From the NCBI RefSeq assembly GCF_037963835.1, contig NZ_CP150145.1:2294001-2358000 (forward strand): DNA of 64,000 nucleotides, read 5' to 3'. Made by a program: the position numbers and the translations under genes. Positions 18,301-29,000 of this stretch are shown piece by piece (positions within the stretch are counted from its first letter, which is position 1; each line of letters starts with the position of its first letter). A model generated the notes under the pieces. It was not told the DNA's origin. It searched no databases and was given only the letters and a program-made list of their open reading frames with translations. This stretch comes from Paenibacillus sp. FSL H8-0332. GTDB taxonomy: Bacteria > Bacillota > Bacilli > Paenibacillales > Paenibacillaceae.

Positions 18301-18358
18301 TGTAGCTGACCTTGTATTGGAAGAGTTGTCAGAAAGCCTCGATTTGGATGCAGTCTAA
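15323..18358 (+). CDS. type I polyketide synthase, KS-AT(malonyl)-ACP
   Basis: This 1011-residue non-reducing PKS module contains a ketosynthase (about 10-430) with Cys185 in VQTACSTS and the two histidines in ETHGTATPMGDP and NIGHLDSAAG; an acyltransferase (about 530-830) with Ser629 in GHSVGEY and a SHAFHS loop, which predicts malonyl-CoA; and a carrier domain with Ser962 in ELGGHSL, of the peptidyl-carrier look expected before an NRPS. It would add one malonate unit and leave the beta-keto group, then pass the chain to the condensation domain of the next protein. It lies 24 bases after the first PKS with an AAAGGAGGA site. Confidence 0.95.
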   Translation: MEISAQNDDLRDLDIAIIGMDCQVPGADNVMQYWENLCNGTESLTFFTDEELRAAGIPEELLTNPEYRKCGFKINDIEQFDAAFFGFTPREAALMDPQQRILLESSWRLMESAGYQSDQYAGKVGVFVGTGTSKYLLKNIMSSMDLDSTPEIRQIWIGNDVHYASTMISYKLNLKGPSVNVQTACSTSLTAVVLGCQALLNYQCDMAIAGGSSLSLPQDSGYLYIKGEVLAEDGHCRPFDKDCSGSLSGSGVGTVLLKRLEDAVNDRDHISAVIKGAAFNNDGSAKIGYSAPSIEGERNAIKSAQILSEIDEETITYIETHGTATPMGDPIEVQALTEAFSEATDKRNFCALGAVKANIGHLDSAAGTAGLIKTSLMLQKQKLVPCINYKETNPNIDLKNSPFYVNTRLSDWNPDCRVRRAGVSSFGIGGTNVHVVLEEAIDTRKVESHEQFQLLLLSAKTKTAYEEVAGQLLDFVQNNEDIDYRNILYTMNIGRKRLPYRGGLVCNSREDLIHKLGGSLPAVKSPNENEKEIVFLFPGQGVQYVNMTKQLYDTKPIFRHELDKCFEILQKQCNYDLRQLVFADQADARGEETLTETRNTQVALFAVEYCLAKTLMHWGITPKALLGHSVGEYVAACLAGVFSLEDGLRLMVMRGRIIQSLPAGEMLYVNMNEQEAQAYISGKVSLALINSENRVVLAGDSAALQEVVEQITEHREYRILHTSHAFHSYMMQGAVEEMLKVLQTVMFNKPMIPIMSNVTGEWLKPEEAMSADYWIQHMLGTVRFKDASLHLAQNNYKYFIEVGPGKTLSVFMQDNLKDYAECLLFQTVRGVKNTMNDNKFLAEFVKKAWISGLTIDFAKYYEDEVLFRTPLPTYPFERKRHWIEAGKQKAYEAAGSNDWDRELSADSAVEADTIEYNRPDLSVEYEQPDNAIEESIVEILQDIMGITPIGINDNFFELGGHSLMITQVVLRIKELYGIELQLKLFIEAPTVKNVADLVLEELSESLDLDAV

Positions 18359-18384
18359 ATATGGACAGATAAAGGTGTGGAGAG

Positions 18385-21300
18385 ATGCAGAACAACGAAA
18401 GCGGAAGTGTGAAAAACAGAGTGAATGCCTTATCGGACGCCAAGAGACTGCTGCTGGAGAGTCTCTTGGAGGAACAAAGAAAAAAGAAAAGGCAGATCAT
18501 CCTGCAAGACAAAGGGCTGCATAGGGTCATCAAGAGAGTACCGGAGTTGACCGTGTTGCCTTCCAACTATATGCAAAAGAAAATTTGGTATGTCGAACAA
18601 CTCTTCATTGATTCGATTACGTATAACGTTTCGGGTTATGTGAAATTCCATGGAAAACTACAGGTGGAGCTTTTGCACAAGGCCTTCAGAACGGTGGTTA
18701 AGCAGCAGGAGGTGCTGCGTTCCAAATTCAAGGGAGGACAAGGACAGCTTGAGGTTGAGCTCAGCGAAGATAGCGAAGAGCCGGTCTTCAAAAGGTATGA
18801 TTGCTCCCAGGCGGGGATGGAAATATCGCCTGATGATATCAGGCAAAGGATGTACACAGAAGGAATACAGCCGTTCCGGTTAGCTGAGGGCAAGCTTATT
18901 CGCCTGATCTGTTACAAGCTTAGTGAGACCCAATGGATTGGACAAATTGTTTGGCATCATATTGTATCTGACGGCTATTCAAGCGGCATTTTTATTAGAG
19001 AATTGCTTCAACTGTATGAAGCCTATGCAGGCGCAAGCATGGCACCTGTACAGGAACCCGCTGTGCAATATTATGATTATGTCATCCACATGAATGACCG
19101 GATTGCCAAAGGCGAGTTCGATCATCAGCTTAAGTTCTGGAGGGAGCATTTGTCGGACAGCAGCATGAGCTGTATGCTTCCAACGGATTACACGGCCGGT
19201 CATGGGCTTACCTATCATGGCGAACGGGTAGCTTTTTCAATCCGCAAGGAGCTGAAAATCAAACTGGAAGCTACCGCAAAAAAACACGGGGTTACACTGT
19301 TTGTATTGTTAATGAGCGCACTCAAAATCATGCTGCATAAGTATGTACACCAAAACGATATTATTGTCGGGGTCCCGGTTACCGGCAGAAATGAAGAGGA
19401 ATGCCAGAGCATCATCGGATGCTTCCTGAACATGCTGCCGATCCGCAGTAATATTGGTGAAGAGCAACAATTATTCGATTATATCCAGGCCGAGAATGCC
19501 CAGGTGATGCAGGCCTTGAAGCATCAGGATTTGCCGTTTGATTTCATAGTAGAGGATTTGGCAGTAGAAAGAGATTTGCTGTCCACCCCTATCTATCAGG
19601 TGGTGTTCAGTTATGAGACCAATGCGCTAAAGAATAGTACAACAAAGGATTTCTACATAGAGTTCGAAGAACTGGATTTAAAAACGGCCAAGGTTGATCT
19701 GGCGCTGGAAGTCAATGATGAAAAGGATGGCTTAAGCGCCTGGTTTGAGTATAAATCAGATAAATTCTCCCGGGAGCGGATTACAAAAATCAAAGACTAT
19801 TATCTGAATATTCTGCAATTCATTGCTGAATATGAAAATCAGCCTATTAAAAATATTGAAATGATCTCGGAAGAAGAAAAGGCTGAGATACTCTACTCTT
19901 TTAACGAAAAGGTTACGGACTATAAGCCACAGACCATCAAGCAGTTATTCGAGACCCAGGCGGCGCTCCGGGAAGAGGCAGTAGCCGTAGTATGCTGTAA
20001 TGAGAGGATTACCTATAAAGAACTGAATAACCGCAGCAATCAACTGGCGCATCATCTGCGGAAATACGGTGTGGGCTGCGAGAGTCTGGTTGCCATTATG
20101 CTGGATAAATCTATTGAGGCCATCATTGCCATACTGGGGGTAACCAAGGCTGGCGGAGCTTATATGCCGGTGGATTTGACTTATCCCCGGGAGCGGATGG
20201 AGTATATTTTGGAAGACAGCCAAGTCCGGTATATGATAACTTCCGGCATCCAGCTGGATTATGCAGGCATTGAGCAGATTTTAATTGGTGACAAGAATAT
20301 AGAGACCGAGTCCACCGACAATCTTACGGACCACAGTAATCCGGATAATCTTGCTTATGTAATCTATACCTCGGGAACTACAGGTCAGCCCAAAGGCGTT
20401 ATGGTGGAACACAGCGGCATGGTTAACTTGAGAGATTATTTTTGGAATAAATACAAAGTGACCGCGGATGATACGATCCTGCAATTTGCCAATCTTGTTT
20501 TTGATGCCTCTGTCTGGGAAATGATTATGGGAATTCTCACCGGTGCAAAACTATGCATCATTACCAAAGAAGTTGCGCTGGATGTGAATCTGCTGGAACA
20601 GGAGCTGAAAAGGCATAACGTAACTGTTGCCACCTTGCCTCCGCCGTACTGGAATGTGATATCGGATAGGCCTATCGGAATCCGGTTGTTGATCACAGCG
20701 GGATCAGCATCAAGCGTCAATCTGGTGGAGAATTTGGCTGAGCCGATTGAATATTTCAATGCGTATGGACCTACCGAGACTACGGTCTGTGCGGCAGACT
20801 GGCAATACGAAAGGACTGCACCAATTCCGAATAGAATTCCGATTGGCAAGCCGATTTCCAATATGCAAATCTATATTATGAATTATACTTCCTTATGTGG
20901 AAAAGGGATTATTGGAGAGTTATGTATAGCAGGTGCAGGCATTGCCCGGGGGTATCTGAATAAGCCGGAGCTGACAGCGGAGAAATTCATAGATAATCCC
21001 TATGGTCCCGGTAAATTGTACCGGACGGGGGATTACGCAAGCTGGCTGGACGACGGAAATATTGCTTTTACCGGAAGAATAGATAATCAGGTCAAGATCA
21101 GGGGACACCGCATCGAGATCGGAGAGATTGAGAATAAGCTATCTTCTCATAACAGAGTGAATGAGGCGGTTGTTGTCCCGGAGATTGACCACAAGAGCAA
21201 TCTTTATCTGGCAGCTTATTTAGTTGTGGATGCAGCAGTGACTTTGACAGAAATCAGAAGCTTTTTGAACGATAGATTACCTTCGTATATGATTCCAGCA

Positions 21301-23019
21301 GCATTTTATACACTTGAGGCCATTCCGCTCAATACGAACGGCAAGCCGGACAACAGCAGATTGGCGTCCTTAGGTCAGCCTATGGAAGCGGAGAACGAAT
21401 TCGCCGAACCGTCCACAGAGATTGAAAGAACGCTGGAACGAATCTGGTGTGAGCTCTTAGGGGCTGAGCGGATTAGTATCCGCGATCATTTCTTCGAAAT
21501 TGGCGGAGACTCGATTATCAGCATGCAGGTTATTGCTAAGGCGGCAGAGGCAGGAATTAAGCTCGAATTAAAGTCTTTTTACGATGATAAATGTATTGAA
21601 CAAATGGCATTAAAGGCTACGGCAGTTGAACATATCCATTGTGATCAGGGAGAGGTTACAGGCTCGTACCTGTTGACACCTATCCAGCAATGGTTCTTCA
21701 CCAATAATTTCCCGGAAAATAACCATTGGAATCAGTCTATAAGCTTTGAATTGAAGGGAACGGCAGATGCCGGGCGATTGAATGAAGCATTGAATGAAGT
21801 GTGCCGGCAGCATGATTTGTTAAGAACCCGTGTACTTCCCTGCAAGGCTCCAAGATATGCGGATATTCTGCCGTTTGCTTATACCGAACGCTTGAAGACA
21901 GTAGAGATCCCAGCTCATGATGACTACGAACAAAGGATGCAGCAGGAATTGACGGCTTTTCAGCAATCTCTCAATTTGCAATCTGGAGAAGTATTTAAAG
22001 GGCTGCTTATTGTGTCCGATACGTGGTCAAGCAGCAGACTGGTATTGACGGCACATCATCTGGTATGCGACGCGGTGTCTTTCAGGTTCATCGCTCAGGA
22101 CTTATTGAACAGCTATCAGGCCTTAATTGACAAGCGGGAAATTAGACTTCCGCAGAAAACCTCATCCTTTATAAGATGGAGCAACGCAGTAGAAGCCTAT
22201 GCCGGCAGCCATGAAGCAGTTAGCAAAAAAAACGAGTGGACAAAAGAAATTGCGGCTCATTCAAGAAATACCAAAAAAGGCCGGTCCAGCGTAGACAATC
22301 TGGAAGGAGATGCAGAGCATTGCCTGTTCTCCTTATCGGAAGAAGATACCGCCAAGCTAATGACTGAAGTGCCTAAGAATTACAGCATTCAGCCTATTGA
22401 GGTCATGATTGCCGCCCTGGAAACGATGCTGCATGAAAGGGATGGAGCAGACCACAGCATATATCTGGAAAGTCACGGAAGAGATATGCTTGCCGATCAG
22501 GTGGATCTCTCAAGAACGGTAGGCTGGTTTACCAACCTGTACCCTTTGTACTTCTCCGCAGATGATATTTCAACTACTGGAGCTACGTTGAAAAAAGTGA
22601 AAGACAGATTAGCTGCCGTGCAGAAGCGTAAGTTCGAGTTCTTGCTTAGTGATTGCCCCCGTGAAGCTATGGATATTGTTTTTAATTACATGGGGCATTT
22701 GGATAACAAAACCTCCGAGCATGAACACTTCCGGCTGATTACCGGGGAACCGCTATATACCAGGGGAGTGAAGAATACAAGGGTCAGTCTGCTTGAAGTC
22801 AACGGATATGTACTGCAAGACCGCTTAACATTCGAATGGGGATATAACCCGAATATCCATTCCGGGGAGAACATAGTGCAGCAGGCAAATGCTTTCATGG
22901 ATACGCTTAGGGGGATGATCAGCTATTGTATTGAATCTGAGGATGATGGAGTTTCCGCTGCAGATTTTGACGATGTGGATATGGAAGATTTAGATTTCAT
23001 CTTGGCAAAGTTCAATTAA
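18385..23019 (+). CDS. nonribosomal peptide synthetase, C-A(Phe-like)-PCP-E
   Basis: This 1544-residue protein has a condensation domain (about 50-480) with H192-x3-D196 in HHIVSDG; an adenylation domain (about 520-1000) with YTSGTTGQPKG and TNGKPDN; a carrier with Ser1043 in IGGDSII; and an epimerisation domain (about 1090-1520) with TPIQQWFF, H1225 in HHLVCDAVS, RTVGWFTNLYP and VFNYMGHLD. Aligning the A domain by eye to GrsA gives the pocket code D-A-W-T-I-A-A-V-C-K, nearly that of phenylalanine activators such as GrsA and TycA. The module should therefore condense the polyketide acyl chain with L-Phe (or a close aromatic residue) and turn it into the D form. It follows the PKS-to-NRPS junction. 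The substrate call depends on my manual alignment. Confidence 0.94.
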   Translation: MQNNESGSVKNRVNALSDAKRLLLESLLEEQRKKKRQIILQDKGLHRVIKRVPELTVLPSNYMQKKIWYVEQLFIDSITYNVSGYVKFHGKLQVELLHKAFRTVVKQQEVLRSKFKGGQGQLEVELSEDSEEPVFKRYDCSQAGMEISPDDIRQRMYTEGIQPFRLAEGKLIRLICYKLSETQWIGQIVWHHIVSDGYSSGIFIRELLQLYEAYAGASMAPVQEPAVQYYDYVIHMNDRIAKGEFDHQLKFWREHLSDSSMSCMLPTDYTAGHGLTYHGERVAFSIRKELKIKLEATAKKHGVTLFVLLMSALKIMLHKYVHQNDIIVGVPVTGRNEEECQSIIGCFLNMLPIRSNIGEEQQLFDYIQAENAQVMQALKHQDLPFDFIVEDLAVERDLLSTPIYQVVFSYETNALKNSTTKDFYIEFEELDLKTAKVDLALEVNDEKDGLSAWFEYKSDKFSRERITKIKDYYLNILQFIAEYENQPIKNIEMISEEEKAEILYSFNEKVTDYKPQTIKQLFETQAALREEAVAVVCCNERITYKELNNRSNQLAHHLRKYGVGCESLVAIMLDKSIEAIIAILGVTKAGGAYMPVDLTYPRERMEYILEDSQVRYMITSGIQLDYAGIEQILIGDKNIETESTDNLTDHSNPDNLAYVIYTSGTTGQPKGVMVEHSGMVNLRDYFWNKYKVTADDTILQFANLVFDASVWEMIMGILTGAKLCIITKEVALDVNLLEQELKRHNVTVATLPPPYWNVISDRPIGIRLLITAGSASSVNLVENLAEPIEYFNAYGPTETTVCAADWQYERTAPIPNRIPIGKPISNMQIYIMNYTSLCGKGIIGELCIAGAGIARGYLNKPELTAEKFIDNPYGPGKLYRTGDYASWLDDGNIAFTGRIDNQVKIRGHRIEIGEIENKLSSHNRVNEAVVVPEIDHKSNLYLAAYLVVDAAVTLTEIRSFLNDRLPSYMIPAAFYTLEAIPLNTNGKPDNSRLASLGQPMEAENEFAEPSTEIERTLERIWCELLGAERISIRDHFFEIGGDSIISMQVIAKAAEAGIKLELKSFYDDKCIEQMALKATAVEHIHCDQGEVTGSYLLTPIQQWFFTNNFPENNHWNQSISFELKGTADAGRLNEALNEVCRQHDLLRTRVLPCKAPRYADILPFAYTERLKTVEIPAHDDYEQRMQQELTAFQQSLNLQSGEVFKGLLIVSDTWSSSRLVLTAHHLVCDAVSFRFIAQDLLNSYQALIDKREIRLPQKTSSFIRWSNAVEAYAGSHEAVSKKNEWTKEIAAHSRNTKKGRSSVDNLEGDAEHCLFSLSEEDTAKLMTEVPKNYSIQPIEVMIAALETMLHERDGADHSIYLESHGRDMLADQVDLSRTVGWFTNLYPLYFSADDISTTGATLKKVKDRLAAVQKRKFEFLLSDCPREAMDIVFNYMGHLDNKTSEHEHFRLITGEPLYTRGVKNTRVSLLEVNGYVLQDRLTFEWGYNPNIHSGENIVQQANAFMDTLRGMISYCIESEDDGVSAADFDDVDMEDLDFILAKFN

Positions 23020-23050
23020 GGTCACTCAGGGACAAGAAAGAGGAGAATAC

Positions 23051-26000
23051 ATGAACAAGAGGAACGTTGCAGATATCTATGGATTATCCACCATGCAGGA
23101 AGGCATGCTGTTCCACAGCTTGAAAAGTGACAGCAGCAGCATGTATTTGGAGCAATTCTCGTGCAAATTACACGGGCAGATTAATTTCGAATATTTCTGG
23201 GATTCCTGGAAAAAGGTCATTAACGATCATTCCGCTCTAAGAACAGCCTTTGTCTGGGAAGGTGTGAAAAAACCTGTTCAGGTAGTTCTGAAGCAATGCG
23301 ATTGCAGCTACATTCAGTATGACTGGAGCAATCTGCCGCGGGAAGAAATCGAGCATGATTATAGCACGTTTCTTGAGAATGATCGAATGATGGGTTTTGA
23401 ACTGGACAAGGCACCGCTGATGAGGTTTGCTCTAATTCAAATTACAGAAGACAGCTATTATTTTGTCTGGAGCTTTCATCACATCATAATGGATGGCTGG
23501 TCACTGCCTCTGGTACTGGAGGAAATGTTCGGGAATTATAAAGCGTTCAAGACAGGGGAAGCACCGGCGAAGAACAAATCCGCATCATTTAAGGACTATA
23601 TCCATTGGTTGCATAAACAGGATGCCGAGGTCTCCAGACAGTACTGGAAAGAAAAGCTGAAGGGCTTTGAGGAAGCTTTGCCTCTGTATACTGAAGCTTC
23701 AGTGGAAGAGCAGAAGGGAGAGACCCGTAAACTCTCCTTACGGCTTCCAGAGGATATACATAATTCTATTGAGCAGATCACTAGAAGTAATGGGTTCAGC
23801 GCCTATCAACTGTATAATCTTGCCTTTGCCATCCTGCTGAGTAAATACAGTGGAAAAGATGATGTCGTCTATGGGACGACTGTATCGGGAAGACCTGCGG
23901 AATTAAAAGGTATCGAGCAAACCGTAGGCATCTTTATCAATACCATTCCGGTTCGTGTTCAGTTAGACGGTAACCTTACCTTGCTGGAGTGCCTGGAGAA
24001 CCTCACACAGGATCAAATCAGCCGCAGTCCCCATGAATATATGTCTTTGGCTGAGATCAGCAGCGCCCATAATCTGCCTCAATTATTCCAGAGTATTTTT
24101 GTATATGAGAATTATGCCAACGCGCAGGCTTATAAGGATATCACAGAGTTCTCCATAACAGAGCTGCAATTAAGAGAAGAAATCAATTATCCGCTGGCCT
24201 GGGTGGTTAAGCCGGATCACGGAATCCTTGTGGAGACGATTTATAATTCCGCTTATTTCAGCGACAGGATCATTGAAGAATTTCAAAGGAGCTTCATAAC
24301 GATTTTGGATGAAATGGTCCTTAAAATAAATGAAGCTATCTGCACTATTCAACTGCTTCCGTCTAAGCGGAGTACAGATTTCAAAGCAGGGAAGGCAGTA
24401 TCCGCCGTTGTGAACTTACATAACCAGCCTATCCCTCAGATCTCAACTTCCGATATACCGCGCGTTCTGATCGTTGATCCCTATGGGCACCCGCTTCCGG
24501 ATGGATTCGAGGGCAGTGTATGTATACCGGATCAGACCGCTTCCGGGTATATGGGCCGTTATTATGCAGATGGAACGTTAATGATTAATGAGTCTTTAAG
24601 CACCAGCATGGTAATTGGCGGAATCAAACGTGATTTGCCTGCGCTGGAGCATGCCCTAAAGGCTGACTCATTAGTAGAAGACGTGAAGATGCTTCACCGT
24701 TATAACATGAAGGGTGAATCCAGGCTTGTTGTCTATTATGTGGAACCGGTAACGGATGTTGTCGTGGAACAAGCCGCATCCGAGGAGGAGAGAAACGGAG
24801 CCATAAGAAGTGCAATCATCGACAGATTGTGCATATTGCTTGACTTAAATAAGAAGAATTGTCTGGCGGCAGCAGAGTTCGTTCCTGTGTCAAACATTCC
24901 TTATTACAGAGATGGCGTTGTCAAAATCAATGATCTGCTCGAACTGGAAATTATTAATGACAACCTCATTCAGCGCTGGAGTAACTTAGTTATCCCGGAA
25001 GAGCAGAGCGCTCTGAATGAATCTCCTGTGAAGTTCGTACGCAAACCTGTAAGAATCAGCCGGGATAACGTGCATATCTCCGATTTGGCCGATGATTATT
25101 CTTTTATTAAGAAGAAGAGCTCCGGCAAAACGGATAACGTTGAAGGGGTTGAAACCCGCAAGGAAGAGAGCAGCGCTGAAACACAGCTATCACTCATTGT
25201 TGGAGAAGAAGTGATCATTCCTGAGAATACCGTCTTTGATCTGGGTTATTACATCAAACGGGCTGCCGATCAAGCTCCTGATGATTATGGAATCCGGTTT
25301 GTTAATTATGATGGCAGCATTGAGTTTGCTAACTATAAACAGGTCTACAGTGAAGCCAAGGCTATCTGCTGCGGTCTTATCGAAAGAGGATTGCAGCCTG
25401 GGGACAAGGTCATCTATCAGATGGATAACAACCGGAATTATGTAAATACGTTCTGGGCTTGTATGTTAGGCGGCTTTATCGGGATTCCGGCCACGGTAGC
25501 TGCTTCTTATAAAGAAGATAATGCAGTGATCCGCAAACTGTTGAATGCTTGGAAAATGCTTGAACAGCCTGTGATTGTGACGGATGAAGCTCTGGCTGAG
25601 AGTATTCGCAGTGTTCCCGGAGTTCTTGGCGGCGAAGAAGAGTTCACCGTCTATTCCGCTGAACAATTGATGAACAGCCGGGATATAGAAATCACCTACG
25701 AGGTGAAGCCGGATGATGTAGCGCTGCTGCTGCTTACCTCGGGAAGCACAGGAATGCCGAAAGGAGTTATGCAGACCCACAGAAATATTCTGAGACGCAC
25801 GATTGCTGCCTGCCAAAATAACGGGTTTGGTCCAGAAGAAGTAACCTTTAACTGGATGCCTATGGACCACGTGGGCGGAATTGTAATGTGTAATGTAAGA
25901 GACATTTACCTGCATTGCCAGGAGATTCTGGCACCTGTTAATTATATTCTGGAGTCTCCGCTCCGGTGGCTTACGCTGATGAGTGATTTTAGAGCTACGA

Positions 26001-29000
26001 ATACCTGGGCACCCAACTTCGCCTTTAATTTGATTAACAGCCTTGAGAGTGGAATCAAAGCACTGAATATTGACCTGTCTGCCCTGCGATTTATAACCAA
26101 CGGCGGAGAAGTGGTGGTGGCCCGGACCGCACTGAAGTTTATTGAAATCCTTAAGCCATATCATCTGGATAAGTCGGCAATGATGCCGTGCTTCGGGATG
26201 TCCGAGACTTGTGCGGGTTCCATATATTCCACGGATTTCGGTCAAGATGTAGTGAAGCAGGAGGATAGCAGTGTAAGTGTAGGCAGACCTCTTCCAGGGA
26301 ACAGCATCCGTGTTGTCGATGCTCAGAATGAATTAGTGCCTCTCTATACAGAGGGACGCTTTCAGATGGCCGGGGTGTGTATTACACCGGGATATTACAA
26401 TAACCCCAAAGCAAATGCCGAAGCATTTACGTCAGACGGCTGGTTCGATACGGGGGATCTGGGGATTATAACCGACCGGGGACTTACCATTACAGGCAGG
26501 GCCAAAGACATCATTATCATCAATGGTGTCAATTATAATAATTCGGAAATTGAGGCCATCCTTGAGGAGATTGACGGTGTTGAAGTATCTTATACCGCTG
26601 CGGTATCAGTCAAAGCAAGCGGTTCACAAGCGGAAGAATTAGCGATATTCTTCCATCCGGTATCTATGGATGCCGTGAGGCTCAAAGGGATTATCAAAGA
26701 GATGCAAAAGGTAATCACTTCAAAAATCGGGATTGTTATTGAATACATCATCCCTCTGGCTAAAAAAGATATTCCAAAGACAGGTATTGGTAAAATTCAG
26801 CGGATTCTGTTAAGAGATTCCCTGCTTGCCGGCAAATACGATACTGTCCTGAAAAAACTCGAAATCGTTAGAAATAAGAACACCGTAAAGCCATGGATAT
26901 TCAAGAAAGTATGGAAGCCGCTGAGCTTTAAGGTTGAAGAGGGCACCATCCCCTGCGTCAATATCCTGGTGTTTGAGGACCGCCACGGATTGGCGGGTGA
27001 ATTCATAGAAGGTATGGGCCTGGACGAAACCAGGGTCATATCGGTCAAGCAAGAGGACCGCTTCCAGGTATATGACCGGAATCATTATGGCTGTGATTAT
27101 ACCCGTTATGAGGGCTGCAAAGAGCTGTTTGACTATTTTAAGCAAATCGGGTGGAAGGCCGATCATATTATTTATCTTCCCACTTATCAAATAAACACTA
27201 GCGGAGATACAGATATCTCAAGCAGTAACCAACTCGGTGTCTTTAGTCTAATCCACTTACTGCGGGTATTGGCGAACAATGACCTATGCGCTTCTACAAG
27301 CCTGTATGTGGGTAGCAGCAATGTGTTCCAGGATGCAGGCGGTCTGGAAACCCGTTATGATAATGCCGCATTAATCGGCTTCATGGCTACTCTGGATACG
27401 GAGAATACGGGTTTACGATCGCTGCTGATCGATTTGGAAGGAAGGGATATCAAGCAGGATGCCCGCTTTTTACGCGCGGAGATTATGCACGGAGAGACTG
27501 CTGTGAAGGAAATCAGTTACCGTGACGGCAGGAGATTAACCTGGAAGCTCCGGAATGTGCCTTTACGGAAAGCAGAGCCCAAGACAAAGATCAAACAAGG
27601 CGGACATTATGTGGTAACCGGAGGCCTTGGGGGCATCGGCACAAAAATCTGCAGTCAGCTCATTGAAAACTATCAAGCTAATCTTCTGATCCTGGGAAGA
27701 AGTGATATCAGGACTGCACTTGAACCTTCCATTACTTACCGGCAGGCGGATGTGTGTGATCTGGATTCCATCATTCAGGCAGTTGAGGATTATGAGCAGT
27801 CGAAGGGAATTCAGATAGACGGAATTATACATCTTGCCGGGAATTCAAGCTACCAACGGCATTTTGACAACCGGGATTCATACCTGATTACGGAAATCGG
27901 ACAACAGACTTTTGCCGAAGAATTCAGTGCCAAGGTCTATGGCGTGCTAAATCTGTTTGAACTCTTGAAAAGCAGAAAAGATGCGCTGTTGATCACTTTC
28001 TCTTCAGTGACCTCGCTGCTCGGAAGTGCGACCTTCAGTGCCTATGCGGCAGGAAATAGCTTCCTGGAAATGTTCTGCCAATATGCAGCCGGCCAATTAG
28101 GGTATGCAGTGAAATGTATCTCTTGGACGATGTGGGATAAGATCGGAATGACTGCGGGAAGCCTGCAATCCATTAACAGTCTCAGTGAATCCATTGGGCA
28201 GCACGTTATCAGTGAGCAGGATGGCCTGTTATTCTTTGAAGCCCTGCTGAACCTTGGTGACGACATGGTCTATGTAGGAATTGACGAGAATAATGTGCAT
28301 ATCAGCCACAGAATCGATGAGAAAGTGTATGCCAAAGAATATCTTGCTGTCTGCAGGCAGGAAGATCAAGAGGCTCTTCTCCAGCTTGAGAACGCCAAGG
28401 TCCTAGATGATTATGGCGCGGTAAGCACACTGAAGATGCTCACGGTCAATAGGGATGGCGAAGTGATCGAAGAGGAAGAAGCAGAGCAATATGTAGAAGC
28501 GTCTACAGATGCTGAGAGAATCATAAGCAACATTTGGTCCGAAGTATTAGGCGCCGGGAAGATAGGGATGAATGATAACTTCTTTGAGCTTGGAGGACAT
28601 TCCTTAAAGGCAACCCAGGTCGTCTCCAGAATTAAAAAAGAATACGGGATCGAATTTGCCATCAATGACTTATTCTATCATCCGACCGTTGGAGCGCTGG
28701 CTAAGCTTGTGGAAGAGAGAGTTCGCCCGGCTACGGATTCCAAGGGAGAAGGTCACCTTCCAAAATTATCTGATGAAGAGAAGAAACAGGGCATACCGGT
28801 TTCGTATGCCCAGCAAAGACTATGGTTCTTAAAGCAATATGATGAAGAAAGCGCGTTTTACAATATTCTGGAGTCTATCAGGCTTAAAGGCGAGTTAAAT
28901 GTCTCCTGCCTGCAGCAGGCTGTTACAGAAATCGTCAAGCGCCATGAAGGACTCAGAACGACCTTCGACAACATTGAAGGGCAAATTATGCAGGTTCTGC

